The translations under genes were made by a program, and so were the position numbers. A model generated the notes under the pieces. It ran no database searches, was not told the origin of the DNA, and worked only from the letters and a program-made list of their open reading frames with translations. From assembly GCA_036824265.1 (NCBI GenBank), contig DAITAL010000004.1, forward strand, positions 6,518 through 70,517: a stretch of 64,000 bases of DNA, in the 5' to 3' direction. Below are positions 23,947-33,340 of this stretch, in pieces. The number at the start of each line of letters is the position of its first letter. The first letter of the stretch is position 1. The DNA is from JAAYZB01 sp937958685 (GTDB taxonomy: Bacteria > Bacillota_I > Bacilli_A > Izemoplasmatales > Hujiaoplasmataceae).

Positions 23947-24516
23947 ATGAAAAAACTACTGGCAATAATTCTTGGCTTGTTTCTAACCCTTGGTTTGTTC
24001 GGGTGCGTAAGCGATGACATTCTCGCAAACGCCGCCAAGGAGTATTATGCAACCGGTAACTTCAATGGCTGGGACACCAAGGTCGATGGCAAGATGACCG
24101 CAATTGCGAGAAGCGACGAGAGACTTACCGCAAGTGTCAGACGGCAGACAAGAAACGCGACGGCTTTATATCTTTTTGAGGTCACGCTTCCCGCTACTGA
24201 GGCCGGCTGGACAGTGCAGTACAAGATCGGTAAAGGCGAACTGACAACCTATGATGCCAATCTCACCATCAAGGTCATCCGCACACCTGTTGGCGATCCC
24301 GACACCCGCGATTTCTGGGCGCAATCACCGGAAAGCGGCGAGATCAAGAACCTGACGCCAAAGACGATGTACATTCCCCCATTCATTGAGGAAAACGTCG
24401 ACAACGCTGGCGGCTGGAACGACAACCCGATCGCTTTTGAAGCCGGAACTTATTATTTGGTCTTTGTTGAGTACGCCAACAACACCAAAGCGATGGCTTT
24501 GATCGAAAAACCGTAA
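23947..24516 (+). CDS. Small surface lipoprotein with possible starch-binding fold
   Basis: 189 aa. Signal peptide with lipobox LFGC (Cys 20). The mature start ANAAKEYYATGNFNGWD resembles the beta-strand motif (Y-x-x-G-x-F-N-G-W) seen in SusE/SusF-type and CBM48/CBM-like starch-binding modules; a strand of the form TYYLVFVEYANN closes the protein. I therefore infer a glycan-binding surface protein that works with the GH13 enzyme and MalE next door, but this rests on short motifs and context. It has its own promoter and a strong AAGGAG site. A bidirectional terminator follows. Confidence 0.6.
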   Translation: MKKLLAIILGLFLTLGLFGCVSDDILANAAKEYYATGNFNGWDTKVDGKMTAIARSDERLTASVRRQTRNATALYLFEVTLPATEAGWTVQYKIGKGELTTYDANLTIKVIRTPVGDPDTRDFWAQSPESGEIKNLTPKTMYIPPFIEENVDNAGGWNDNPIAFEAGTYYLVFVEYANNTKAMALIEKP

Positions 24517-24532
24517 TAACACCATCCAAGAA

Positions 24533-24565
24533 AACGGCAGTGGAATTCTCCACCGCCGTTTTTTT
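24533..24565. terminator. Bidirectional terminator between the mal region and fbp
   Basis: AACGGC-A-GTGGA (24533-24544), loop ATTC, TCCAC-C-GCCGTT (24549-24560), with a single A/C mismatch; T-run to 24565 on the plus strand and TTTTC on the minus strand. It can serve both converging genes. Confidence 0.85.
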
Positions 24566-26522
24566 ATGCCTTTTCCTTGATTGATCCCGCCCGGTACGCT
24601 TCGAGAAGCTTGTAGAGATCCCGGATGCGTTCCTTGATCTCCTCGCCCTTGTCGGTATCATAGAGGTAAGTCCTGGTGACGTTGATTTCCTCGCTTCTGG
24701 TCACCGAGACGATATCCCGTTCTTCCTGAATCAGTTCCACGTAGTTTTGAAAACGCTCGTGGGAGACGAGAAAGTAGGCGTGCGAGTCGCTGATCATGCT
24801 ATAGCCGCCGATCGAGGTCCGGTCGGAATACTGCTTGCTCATACCGCCGTCGATCGAATAGATCTTCTTGTCGGCGAGGATGACTTCGTCGCCCCTGGTC
24901 ACATCGAGCGGCACATGGCCGTTGATGAGTTTTGCCCTGGCAAAGTCCATGCCGAAGTCCTGGAAGATCATTCTCAGGACTTTTTCTTCCGTACGGAGAC
25001 GATAATAGGGGTCGTTGTGCTCCTTGTGGGTCTCCTTGTCTTTGATGAAATAACGCTCGAATGTCTTCATCTGGTGTTTTCCGAAAAGCGGGCTCGCCGG
25101 GCCTTGCCAAAGCATCAGGAAGTAGTCTTTGTTGGGGTTGTTTTTGGCATAGCGGTCCAGATATGCCTGGCGGATCTTCTTCTCAAGGATATCGAAAAGC
25201 GCCTTGCCGAAAAATGATTCGCCGTCGACGACGAATTCCCGGAACTTGCCGTCTTCGGTCATCGGAATGTTGGCGTGAAACAGCAGGTTGTTGTTGTAGC
25301 GCAAATACATCGAGCCGTATTGGAACATGTATCTCGCATGCTCCTGCAGCATCTCGTTGTGGAGGAACAACTGGGTCAGGTGGTCGATGACTTCCCTTTC
25401 TTCGTTGGTCAGCCTGTAGGGGTCCTTGGTGAAATCGACGGTGGGAAAGAGACACTCAAGCAACGGATGATCCTTGCCGCCCAAAGACAAGGTTTTGTTC
25501 TTGCTGTCGATCTTGTCCAGCAACAGGCGCTCATCGAGTCCGAACTCGGGATGGCGGGCGATGATCTTCTTCTCCAGTTTGAACTGAATGATGGCGATCG
25601 CCTTGTGGATCTTGGCGACAAAGGAGAGGTCTTCTTCGGATTTGTATTCGCAGTTTTCACCTTTGGGATAGAACTCGGTGCAGGGATCGTTGCGATAGTA
25701 TTTGGCGGCGAATCTGGCGAGGGGCAGGATGTTGATGCCATAGCCGTCCTCGAAGCAATCGAGGTTGTTGTAACGGGCGGCGATGCGGATGACGTTGGCG
25801 ACCATGATTTCCGAGCCGCTGGCGGCTCCGAGAAAACTGATGTCGTGGTTGCCCCATTGGATGTCGACATTGGTCTTCTTGAGCAGCTTTTCCATGACGA
25901 GGTGCGGACTGGGGCCGCGATCGAAGATGTCGCCGACGATATGCAGCCTGTCGACGGCGAGATTGCGAATGAAACGGCTGATCTCGACGATGAACTTCTT
26001 TTCTCTTTTGGTTTGGAAGATAGCGTCGACGATCGCGTTGTAATAGCGTTCCTTGTCCTCGTGGCTGTTTGATTCGTAGAGCAGTTCGGTGATGATGTAG
26101 GCAAATTCATCCGGCAGGGTCTTCTGGACCTTGCTTTTGGTGTATTTGGTGGCGATGTGCCGACAGATCGCGATCATCTGGAAGAGGGTGTCCTTGAGCA
26201 GCGCCAGATACTTCTCTCGTGAGAGTTTTTCCTGATACTTGTTGAGCATGTCGGTGGGATAGTAGATGAAAAATGCCAGGCGGTTCTTGTCGGTTTCCGC
26301 CATCTGCGTGAAGATCAGGTCGATTTTCTCCTTGATGATTCCCGAAGCGTTTTTCAGATAATGGTTGAAAGCGTCGTATTCACCATGGACATCCGCCAAA
26401 AAGACTTCTGTGCCTTTTGGCAGATGTAAAATCGCGCTCAGGTTGATGATCTCGCTCGCAGCGGCCTGGACTGTCGGATAGTCGACGCTCAAAAGTTCAA
26501 GGTATTTCTTTTCGTAGAACAC
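24564..26522 (-). CDS. fbp: Fructose-1,6-bisphosphatase class III
   Basis: 652-aa calcineurin-like metallophosphatase that hydrolyses fructose-1,6-bisphosphate in gluconeogenesis, the form found in Firmicutes. Metal motifs in order: FLADVHGEYDAF (about 41-52), GDIFDRGPSP (about 198) and IQWGNHDISF (about 224), then a conserved C-terminal NGHVPLDVTRGDEVI segment. Start GTG 26522 behind AAGGGGG. A gluconeogenic enzyme makes sense for an organism that can live on amino acids. It converges on the small lipoprotein gene and shares its terminator. Confidence 0.96.
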   Translation of the reverse strand: MFYEKKYLELLSVDYPTVQAAASEIINLSAILHLPKGTEVFLADVHGEYDAFNHYLKNASGIIKEKIDLIFTQMAETDKNRLAFFIYYPTDMLNKYQEKLSREKYLALLKDTLFQMIAICRHIATKYTKSKVQKTLPDEFAYIITELLYESNSHEDKERYYNAIVDAIFQTKREKKFIVEISRFIRNLAVDRLHIVGDIFDRGPSPHLVMEKLLKKTNVDIQWGNHDISFLGAASGSEIMVANVIRIAARYNNLDCFEDGYGINILPLARFAAKYYRNDPCTEFYPKGENCEYKSEEDLSFVAKIHKAIAIIQFKLEKKIIARHPEFGLDERLLLDKIDSKNKTLSLGGKDHPLLECLFPTVDFTKDPYRLTNEEREVIDHLTQLFLHNEMLQEHARYMFQYGSMYLRYNNNLLFHANIPMTEDGKFREFVVDGESFFGKALFDILEKKIRQAYLDRYAKNNPNKDYFLMLWQGPASPLFGKHQMKTFERYFIKDKETHKEHNDPYYRLRTEEKVLRMIFQDFGMDFARAKLINGHVPLDVTRGDEVILADKKIYSIDGGMSKQYSDRTSIGGYSMISDSHAYFLVSHERFQNYVELIQEERDIVSVTRSEEINVTRTYLYDTDKGEEIKERIRDLYKLLEAYRAGSIKEKA

Positions 26523-26570
26523 ACTGATACCCCCTTGTGTTGGTTCTTGACTGCATTTCGACTCCTAGGC

Positions 26571-27758
26571 TCACAAAAGCAGAAGCAGGCCGATGCCCAT
26601 ACCGAGGAAAGTGCCGATCGCATAACCGATCGAACCGCAGATCAGGCCGGGCACGGTCAATGCGTCGTTCTTGATCTGTTTCGTGATTGCGGGGATGAAC
26701 GCCGGGCCGTAGATGCCGGCCGTGGCCGTCACCATCGTGCAGTCGACGTCGATTTTGAGGAGCCGGGAGAAGAACACGTGCAGGATGAAGCCGCCGATGG
26801 TCACAAAGACGAAAACGAGCATGATTCGAAAGAAACTACCCTGGATCTTGCTCAGGTCCATCGAGGAAGCGAGCGCGAACGAAAAAACGAGGATCAGATA
26901 CTGGCCGACGACATTCGTGCCCTTCACTTCCCTGATTTTCTTGTTGAATGATCCGACAATCCCGAGCACGGTGACGGTGATCATCATCGTCGGTACCAGA
27001 AGGTCGGTCATCTTGCCTTCCTGCATCCCGAGGATCACCCATAGAAGCAGACCCAACACCGCCCCGAGGATGGCTATCCCAAAGGCGAGGAAAAACGTTT
27101 TGACAAGCGGCTTGGACTGCTTGAATTCCTTAAGGTTGAGTTCTTCGGTATTGGTGATCGCCGATGCCTCGCGCATATAGGTGTCGGCGGATGACTCCGG
27201 CAGGAACCTGGCAAGCAATGGCTTGCACAAAAGCAAAAGGAACATGTAGAAGACCGCGCCGATCATCATGTCAGAGAGGTTGGCGATGCCGATCGTGGTC
27301 GCATCCAGACCGAAAATATTGCCGATGGCGTTGAGGTTGGGCGTGCCGCCGGTATAGACGCCGATCGCCATCCCCGAGAGTTCGGCGCCTTTTTCCAAAT
27401 TCCTACCATAGAGGAAGAACGTCAGCGCGGAGACGATCGTCACCGAGACGATCATCGAGGCAAATGACAAAAGGACTTTTTTCGACAGTTTCTTTGCCTC
27501 TTTGAGGTTCGAACTGAAAAGCAGCAAGGGGATCGCGATGCCGATCGCGACATGCGAGCCGATCTCACCGATATCGGTGTTGATCGTGATTTGAACGCCG
27601 AGCTCGCGCAAGCCGAAAATCACCAGTGCGACCAAGAGGCCAAGAAGATAGGCGGTTCCGATCGTGCCCAGCAGTTTCGTCAGTTTGAAGTTGTGGTACC
27701 TGATGATGAAATAGGGGACGATGAAGATCGCGATGACCTGAATGATGCTGTAGACCAT
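26571..27758 (-). CDS. DUF819-family integral membrane protein
   Basis: 395 aa with about ten hydrophobic helices. The pattern GVYTGGTPNLNAIGNIFG in the middle and GIYGPAFIPAITKQI near the end matches the DUF819 membrane family, whose substrate is unknown and which has a transporter-like look. The frame is open upstream, but the ATG at 27758 (MVYSIIQVIAIFIVPYFI) is the sensible start: the preceding gene stops 1 nt before it, and AAAGGAA lies about 11 nt upstream. It is co-transcribed with the GNAT protein. Confidence 0.78.
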   Translation of the reverse strand: MVYSIIQVIAIFIVPYFIIRYHNFKLTKLLGTIGTAYLLGLLVALVIFGLRELGVQITINTDIGEIGSHVAIGIAIPLLLFSSNLKEAKKLSKKVLLSFASMIVSVTIVSALTFFLYGRNLEKGAELSGMAIGVYTGGTPNLNAIGNIFGLDATTIGIANLSDMMIGAVFYMFLLLLCKPLLARFLPESSADTYMREASAITNTEELNLKEFKQSKPLVKTFFLAFGIAILGAVLGLLLWVILGMQEGKMTDLLVPTMMITVTVLGIVGSFNKKIREVKGTNVVGQYLILVFSFALASSMDLSKIQGSFFRIMLVFVFVTIGGFILHVFFSRLLKIDVDCTMVTATAGIYGPAFIPAITKQIKNDALTVPGLICGSIGYAIGTFLGMGIGLLLLL

Positions 27759-27759
27759 A

Positions 27760-28854
27760 TCAATCGATTTCCTTTCCGTAGATCCGATATATCTTGCTGA
27801 TCCGGCCGCCAAGCTTATTGAAGACCTGGATCGGTTTGACGTTTGTCTCCAGCATGGTGCCGGCTTCAAATTCAGTGATGCCGTGTTTGGCGAAATTGTC
27901 ATAGATGGCCGCAAACAGACAGCCGACCAGACCGGTGCTCTGGTATTCGGGAACGACATATTGGAGAATGCCTCTGACCCTGGTGATCCGCCGTTTTTCC
28001 AAAATGAATCGCAGCGGCCTGATCCGTCCCTTGGTCTTTTTGAAAACCTGGTTGAAATCGGGAAGCGCCAGGCAGAAGCCGATCGCTTCGCCGCTTTCCT
28101 GATTGCGGGCGATCTGGATGAAATCGGGGTGGATGAACAATCGCATATTCTCCGCCACGTTTCTGATCATTTCCATCGACGGCGCCTCCTGGTAGTTGAG
28201 ATCGCTCGATGCCGTCTGGAAGATGTGGTGGATGTCGCTCATCTCCGTTTCCAAATGCCGGAAATCGATCGGCTTTACGGAAACGTTGTGGCGGCGATAG
28301 AAAAATGCGGAAAGCGAGGAAAGCACCTTGCCGCTTTTTGGTCCGATATCGACGGCAAGGCTGTAGGTGTCGATGCTTTTGCCAAATCCGCACCCCTCTA
28401 GCAGTGTTTGATAATAAGGATAGTTGTACGAAGTGAAGATCGTCGGGTCGAGATCGAACCCTTCGATCAGGACGCCTCTTCTGGTGTCCGGATCATAGGG
28501 AGTGAATGTCCCTTCGGCATATTTGATCTTGGCTTCACGCATGTCGCTTTCCATGTGCTGGAATAGATCGTTGGCGACTTGCTGGTCGTTGATGGCATCG
28601 AAGAACGAAAAATAGAAGATCGCTTCGCCCCGCTCCTTGGAATGCTCGCGGGTGTAAAGCAATCTCCCTGCGACCTTTCCGTCGCGAAGCGCCATGATCG
28701 CCGTATATTTCCCGGTCTGTAGGACTTCGCGCCGCAATTCCCGCATCAGGATTGCAAACAAGGGCATCACGTAATGGGGATCGTCCCGATACAGGCGCTT
28801 GACAAAGAAGACGAATTGTCTCAACGCGGCGATGGTATCAACTTTGACAATCAC
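27760..28854 (-). CDS. GNAT-superfamily acetyltransferase-like protein
   Basis: 364 aa; a large two-lobed GNAT-like protein similar to the YghO type. FVFFVKRLYRDDPHYVMPL near the N-terminus and, in the second half, EYQSTGLVGCLFAAIYDNF and FEAGTMLETNVKPIQVFNKLGG give the acetyl-CoA fold. The substrate is unknown. I chose GTG at 28854 because AAGGAGATC lies 7 nt upstream; the longer open frame reaches 28908 but has no ribosome site. The gene sits before the DUF819 gene and behind an 18-bp palindrome. Confidence 0.68.
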   Translation of the reverse strand: MIVKVDTIAALRQFVFFVKRLYRDDPHYVMPLFAILMRELRREVLQTGKYTAIMALRDGKVAGRLLYTREHSKERGEAIFYFSFFDAINDQQVANDLFQHMESDMREAKIKYAEGTFTPYDPDTRRGVLIEGFDLDPTIFTSYNYPYYQTLLEGCGFGKSIDTYSLAVDIGPKSGKVLSSLSAFFYRRHNVSVKPIDFRHLETEMSDIHHIFQTASSDLNYQEAPSMEMIRNVAENMRLFIHPDFIQIARNQESGEAIGFCLALPDFNQVFKKTKGRIRPLRFILEKRRITRVRGILQYVVPEYQSTGLVGCLFAAIYDNFAKHGITEFEAGTMLETNVKPIQVFNKLGGRISKIYRIYGKEID

Positions 28855-28905
28855 AAATGATCTCCTTTCTCTATTTCCAAGCGGTTCTATGACGGTTTCC
28901 GATAA

Positions 28906-28923
28906 CATATATCAAGATATATG
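28906..28923. repeat. 18-bp palindrome upstream of the GNAT gene
   Basis: CATATATC-AA-GATATATG, 52 bp before the GTG start, in a region expected to hold the promoter. A regulator site is possible; no clear -35/-10 pair is seen. Confidence 0.4.
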
Positions 28924-28972
28924 ATAACACACTCATTCCGCTGTTTTGGTGAACAAATCGTAAACTGTGCAT

Positions 28973-28995
28973 GAAAAAAGCGGGAAAACCCGCTT
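28973..28995 (-). terminator. Terminator after the esterase gene
   Basis: Minus strand: AAGCGGG (28995-28989), loop TTTT, CCCGCTT (28984-28978), then a T-run. It overlaps the TAA stop of the esterase. Confidence 0.85.
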
Positions 28996-29711
28996 TATGA
29001 CCTCTCAATCCAGGCAAACATCAGTTCGACCCAACGGGAAACATCCCGGTTCCGCCTAAGGTATTCATCCGGATCCATTTCCGGGAATGCGGTCGCTTTT
29101 GTCACGAGCGACAGACCGTGCCGTCCGGTTGGGAACAAATGCGCCTCGACGCTCACGCCTTTGGCCTTCAAGGCTTCGATCAGAAGTTCGGTGTTGGCGA
29201 CCGGCACCGTCTCGTCGGTCACGGTGTGCCAGACGAACAGCGGTGGCATGTCCTCCCTGACGTGGTCTTCAAGCGAGACCAAGGCGATCTCCGCTGCGGT
29301 CGGCCGGCGTCCGAACAGGTTTTGGAAACTGCGCTCATGGGCAAGCTGCGGTTTGGCCGAGACGACCGGGTAGGCCAGGATGCCTCCCGCGAACCATTGC
29401 GGTCTTGCCTCAAGCAACTGCAGCGCGAAATGACCGCCGGCGGAAAAGCCCAGAATGAATAGTCTTTTGACCGGTTGCCGGCGCCGAAACCCATCCACCA
29501 GCGCGTAAGCTTCCTCGAATAGCTCCGGATAGCGTTTGATCTGGTTGCGATATTCAAAGACCGCCGCATGGTACGCGTGGTCGTTGAAAAGACGGGCGAC
29601 GGGTTCAGCTTCCCGCTTGGAGGCGTAGCCATAGCCACCGCCCGGCAAAATCAAAACCGTATCGCGAGGGCTCTCGTCCAGAAAATGATCGGTGATCCGG
29701 TTGGCTTTCAT
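28995..29711 (-). CDS. Alpha/beta-hydrolase, acetyl-esterase-like
   Basis: 238 aa, no signal peptide, so cytoplasmic. The oxyanion segment LPGGGYGYAS, nucleophile elbow GFSAGGH, Asp region HTVTDETVP and final His in GRHGLSL make a full Ser-Asp-His triad. The layout resembles acetylxylan/acetyl esterases of carbohydrate clusters. It is the last gene of the hexuronate-type operon, 6 nt after larA, so removing acetyl groups from plant polysaccharide fragments (pectin or xylan) is plausible. The ATG at 29711 has only a weak ribosome site. Confidence 0.85.
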   Translation of the reverse strand: MKANRITDHFLDESPRDTVLILPGGGYGYASKREAEPVARLFNDHAYHAAVFEYRNQIKRYPELFEEAYALVDGFRRRQPVKRLFILGFSAGGHFALQLLEARPQWFAGGILAYPVVSAKPQLAHERSFQNLFGRRPTAAEIALVSLEDHVREDMPPLFVWHTVTDETVPVANTELLIEALKAKGVSVEAHLFPTGRHGLSLVTKATAFPEMDPDEYLRRNRDVSRWVELMFAWIERS

Positions 29712-29717
29712 TGATGA

Positions 29718-30983
29718 TCAGAACCTGTTCTTATCGATCCAGAGTCCCAAGGCCGGATTGGGGATGAAGTAGATCTCCTCCCCGTCATCGAGGCGGTTCC
29801 AGCCCGGTTCAAGTTTAGCGGGATCATAGCGGCTAACGGTCGCATCGTAGTCGAGGGGTTGGAAATAAACGTCGGCGATCTCCTGCTGGGTTAGCTTTTT
29901 CACGGCATAACTGATCGTGAATCGGCCGTCGGCCGAGCCGTGGATCAGATGGGCGGCCGCCCCCATGTTTTGTCGCAGGTCTTCGTTTTTGGCAAACAAC
30001 TCCAAGACTTTCAACCGTCCGCAGTAACCGTATTTACGAATCAGCTTGTCGATTGTGTTGTCCTCGCCGAACTTGCTCACCCCGGGAGCGAGCACGATCA
30101 GTTCGCCGCCATCGGCGATCGCCATCCGCGTGCGGTACACGGCCTTGTTTCCCAGCCATGTGCTTTTGAACTCCTTGGGATCGAGATAGACGACGCATTT
30201 CTTGATGCCTTTTTCGACAAAGTCGATATTCTTTTTCTGGGAAAGGGCGATCGCCTTTTCCAAGGCGAGGCGTTCTTCGCTGACGAAGAGGCCGTGGGTC
30301 CTGATCACGCCGGCGGGAGCCGTCGTCACCGTGAGAACGAACAATACCGGTCTGGTTTTCAGAAAATGTTCCATAGCGTAGTCGAGGATTTTCCGGACCG
30401 GTGTGTGGTCTTTGCCCATCATCCGTTCCATGCCAAAGACCGCGCCGACCATATGGGAGGAGTTGATCACGCGCTTGCCGCCGCAACCGACAAACAGGTT
30501 TTTGGCATGGTTGGCCATGCCGATAACCTCGTGGGGAACGACCTGGCCGATCGAGATGATCAAGTCGTAGCTTTCATCCATGATCAACCGGTTGACCTCG
30601 CAGACTACCTCTTCGCGCCACAGCCCCTCAGTGATCTCCTCAAGGAATTCTGCGGGAACCCTGCCAATCTCGACAATGTCCTCTCGCCAGTTGTGATAGA
30701 TGAACTTTTCGAAGGGGATGTCGCCATACATTTCGCCATATTCGGCCCTCGACATGGCCTCGTGCGTACCTAGCGCCGGAAGGATGTCAACCTCGCAAGT
30801 GTCTTTCAAAAGGTGATAATAGACGTTGGTTATGAACCCGGCGTTGGAATGAAGCCGGGTAAAATCGGGCGGCACGAGCAAAACCTTGCTCAACTTCTTG
30901 CCTGCAAGCGACTGTTTTAGCGCTTGCTTGATCGCCTCGGGACCGAGACCTTGGCCATCAGTGGCTTCCAGAAAGATCCTCAT
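29718..30983 (-). CDS. LarA-family nickel-pincer racemase/epimerase
   Basis: 421 aa of the lactate racemase superfamily (LarA), which uses the nickel-pincer nucleotide cofactor to epimerise 2-hydroxyacids. Visible elements: PPDFTRLHS (N-lobe), ALGTHEAMS (conserved His), VVPHEVIGMANHAKNLFVG, then GGKRVINSSHMVG with the lysine expected to hold the cofactor. The neighbours (UxaE, SDR, Gnd, sugar kinase) point to an aldonate or hexuronate-derived acid rather than lactate. Cofactor synthesis genes larB/C/E are not in the window. ATG 30983, 7 nt after the SDR stop. Confidence 0.8.
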   Translation of the reverse strand: MRIFLEATDGQGLGPEAIKQALKQSLAGKKLSKVLLVPPDFTRLHSNAGFITNVYYHLLKDTCEVDILPALGTHEAMSRAEYGEMYGDIPFEKFIYHNWREDIVEIGRVPAEFLEEITEGLWREEVVCEVNRLIMDESYDLIISIGQVVPHEVIGMANHAKNLFVGCGGKRVINSSHMVGAVFGMERMMGKDHTPVRKILDYAMEHFLKTRPVLFVLTVTTAPAGVIRTHGLFVSEERLALEKAIALSQKKNIDFVEKGIKKCVVYLDPKEFKSTWLGNKAVYRTRMAIADGGELIVLAPGVSKFGEDNTIDKLIRKYGYCGRLKVLELFAKNEDLRQNMGAAAHLIHGSADGRFTISYAVKKLTQQEIADVYFQPLDYDATVSRYDPAKLEPGWNRLDDGEEIYFIPNPALGLWIDKNRF

Positions 30984-30989
30984 GGTCGG

Positions 30990-31841
30990 TCAGACTCCGG
31001 AATAGGCCGAAAATCCGCCGTCTACCGGCACAACGACGCCGGTGACGAACCCGCTCGCGTCGTTGTCAAGCAGCCACAATAGCGTGCCGATCAGCTCTTC
31101 CGGCTCGCCAAACCGTCCCATCGGCGTGTTGTTCAGGATTTTGGCGCTCCTGGCGGTCGCGGTGCCATCCGGATTCCATAACAGCGAAGCATTCTGGGCG
31201 GTGGAGAAAAACCCGGGCGCCATCGCGTTGACGCGGATGCCGCTTTTGGCGAAGTGGACGGCCAACCACTGGGTGAAATTCGAGACCGCGGCTTTGGCGG
31301 CGCTGTAGGCGGGAATCTTGGTTAAGGGGGTGAAGGCGTTCATCGAACTGATGTTGAGAATCACCGAGCCCGGCCTGTCGATCATATCGATCGCAAACAC
31401 CTGGGTCGGCAGGAGCGTCCCGGTGAAGTTGAGGCCAAAGACGAAATTGAAGCCCTCAAGATCCAAATCGAAGAAGCTTTTGTGATTGGGGGAGGCGAAT
31501 TTCTCCCTGGCAAAGAACTCGTCATCGGTCGTGGCCTTGGGACTGTTGCCGCCGGCTCCATTGAGCAGGATGTCGCACTTGCCGTATTTTGCCAACACCC
31601 GCTGATGAGCCGCTTCGATGCTCGTCCGGTCAAGGACGTCGGCTTTGACGCCGAAGGCTTCGTGACCGTTTTTGATGATCTCATCGGCGATGGCCTGAGC
31701 CTTGTCCTCGTATAGATCGAGGATCGCCACTTTCGCTCCGTTTTCGGCTATCGCCCTGGCGAAGTAACTGCAGAGCACGCCGGCGCCACCGGTGACGACG
31801 ACGACTTTGCCTTTGAGATTTACGCTAAAGGGAATCTTCAT
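30990..31841 (-). CDS. SDR-family oxidoreductase, likely fructuronate/mannonate reductase type
   Basis: 283-aa short-chain dehydrogenase. NAD(P) site VVTGGAGVLCSYFARAIAE (about 14-32), NGAGGNSP, and the catalytic Ser/Tyr/Lys set with IPAYSAAKAAVSNF (Tyr-x-x-x-Lys). The C-terminus PVDGGFSAYSGV is typical of the SDR group near D-mannonate oxidoreductases. Operon context (uxaE upstream) supports fructuronate to mannonate reduction, but gluconate 5-dehydrogenase-like activity is possible. ATG 31841 with GGAGG upstream. Confidence 0.82.
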   Translation of the reverse strand: MKIPFSVNLKGKVVVVTGGAGVLCSYFARAIAENGAKVAILDLYEDKAQAIADEIIKNGHEAFGVKADVLDRTSIEAAHQRVLAKYGKCDILLNGAGGNSPKATTDDEFFAREKFASPNHKSFFDLDLEGFNFVFGLNFTGTLLPTQVFAIDMIDRPGSVILNISSMNAFTPLTKIPAYSAAKAAVSNFTQWLAVHFAKSGIRVNAMAPGFFSTAQNASLLWNPDGTATARSAKILNNTPMGRFGEPEELIGTLLWLLDNDASGFVTGVVVPVDGGFSAYSGV

Positions 31842-31861
31842 CTGCTAACCTCCAACAATGA

Positions 31862-33316
31862 TTATGCGTTATAGGTCGTCGACGATGTCTCGCCGCCGCG
31901 ACCTGTCCAGTTCGTATGGAAATGCGTGCCTCGCGGTTGGTCGATCCGCTCATAGGTGTGGGCGCCGAAATAATCGCGCATCGCCTGTAAAAGATTTGCC
32001 GGCAGCCGATCGGTCGTGTAGCCGTCGAAGTAGCTCAGTCCCGCCATCAATGCCGGCGTGGGAATCCCGTTTTTAACCGCGATGCCCACGACCCGCCGCC
32101 AACTAGGCACAAGTTTGGCGATCGTTTCTTGGAAATATGGCGCCATCAGCAGATTCGCCAAGGCAGGGTCGTTGTCGAAGGCTTCCTTGATTTTCCCCAA
32201 AAAGACAGACCGGATGATGCAGCCGCCTCGCCACATGAGCGCGATGCCCCCGTAGTTGAGATTCCAGCCATAGGTCGCTGCCGCCGCCCTCATCAGCGCG
32301 TATCCCTGGGCATAGGAGATGATTTTCGCCGCATAAAGCGCCTGGCGCAAATCTTCGATCAGTTTCTGTTTGTCCCTGATCGCGGCCGGCTTCGGCTTGG
32401 AAAAGCGCTTGGCGGCCTCGACCCTTTCGTCCTTCATCGCCGAGAGACAGCGGGCGTAGACGGCCTCGCCGATCAAAGTCAGGGGAACGCCTTCCTCCAT
32501 CGAGCTGATGCCCGTCCATTTGCCCGTGCCTTTCTGGCCGGCGGTGTCCAGGATCTTCTCGACGAGGGGTGTGCCGTCCTCGTCGTTGAAGCCGAGGATG
32601 TCGGCGGTGATTTCGATCAGATAGCTTTCGAGCTCGCTTTTGTTCCAATCGGCGAAGACCGCCTGCATTTCTGCGTATGTGAGTTTCCCGATATCTTTAA
32701 GCAAATGGTATACTTCCGTGATCAACTGGATATCGCCATATTCGATCCCGTTGTGAACCATCTTCACAAAATGACCGGCTCCGCCTTCGCCTACCCATTC
32801 GCAACACGCGCTGCCATCTTCGACTTTGGCGCTGATCGCCTGCAGGATCGGCTTCACGATCCCCCAAGCCGCCGGAGAACCTCCGGGCATGATCGATGGT
32901 CCGAGCAATGCCCCTTCTTCACCGCCGGAAACGCCGGTGCCGACATAGAGAAAGCCCTTGCTCTCAACGTAGGTTGTCCTTCTGGCGGTATCGGGGAAAT
33001 GTGAATTGCCGCCATCGACGATGCAATCGCCTTGATCGAGCAACGGTATCAATTTTTCAATGACCTGATCGACGGGACTGCCGGCCTTGATCATCATCAT
33101 GACAATCCGCGGCCGTTTGAGGCTTTGCACGAATTCCGGCAGGGTTTTGAATAACTCAATCTGTTGACCTTTGGCCCGGCCTGATGCAAAAGCGTCGACG
33201 CGTTGTCTGTCGATATCGTATCCCGATACCCGAAAGCCTTTGGATGCCATGTTCATGACCAGATTCTCGCCCATCACGGCGAGTCCGATCATGCCGATGT
33301 CAGAATAGTTCATCAT
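31862..33316 (-). CDS. gnd: 6-phosphogluconate dehydrogenase, decarboxylating
   Basis: 484 aa, full length. NADP-binding N-terminus IGMIGLAVMGENLVMN, catalytic segment GTGVSGGEEGALLGPSIMPGG, KMVHNGIEYGDIQLI, and DTAGQKGTGKWTGISSME. It oxidises and decarboxylates 6-phosphogluconate to ribulose-5-phosphate. Being inside a hexuronate-type operon rather than with zwf suggests a catabolic gluconate role. ATGATG at 33316 with GGAGG; the second ATG at 33313 has slightly better spacing. The reading AVMG replaces the commoner G-x-MG loop. Confidence 0.95.
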   Translation of the reverse strand: MMNYSDIGMIGLAVMGENLVMNMASKGFRVSGYDIDRQRVDAFASGRAKGQQIELFKTLPEFVQSLKRPRIVMMMIKAGSPVDQVIEKLIPLLDQGDCIVDGGNSHFPDTARRTTYVESKGFLYVGTGVSGGEEGALLGPSIMPGGSPAAWGIVKPILQAISAKVEDGSACCEWVGEGGAGHFVKMVHNGIEYGDIQLITEVYHLLKDIGKLTYAEMQAVFADWNKSELESYLIEITADILGFNDEDGTPLVEKILDTAGQKGTGKWTGISSMEEGVPLTLIGEAVYARCLSAMKDERVEAAKRFSKPKPAAIRDKQKLIEDLRQALYAAKIISYAQGYALMRAAAATYGWNLNYGGIALMWRGGCIIRSVFLGKIKEAFDNDPALANLLMAPYFQETIAKLVPSWRRVVGIAVKNGIPTPALMAGLSYFDGYTTDRLPANLLQAMRDYFGAHTYERIDQPRGTHFHTNWTGRGGETSSTTYNA

Positions 33317-33340
33317 CGTTCCTCCAACAAGAACCCGCCT

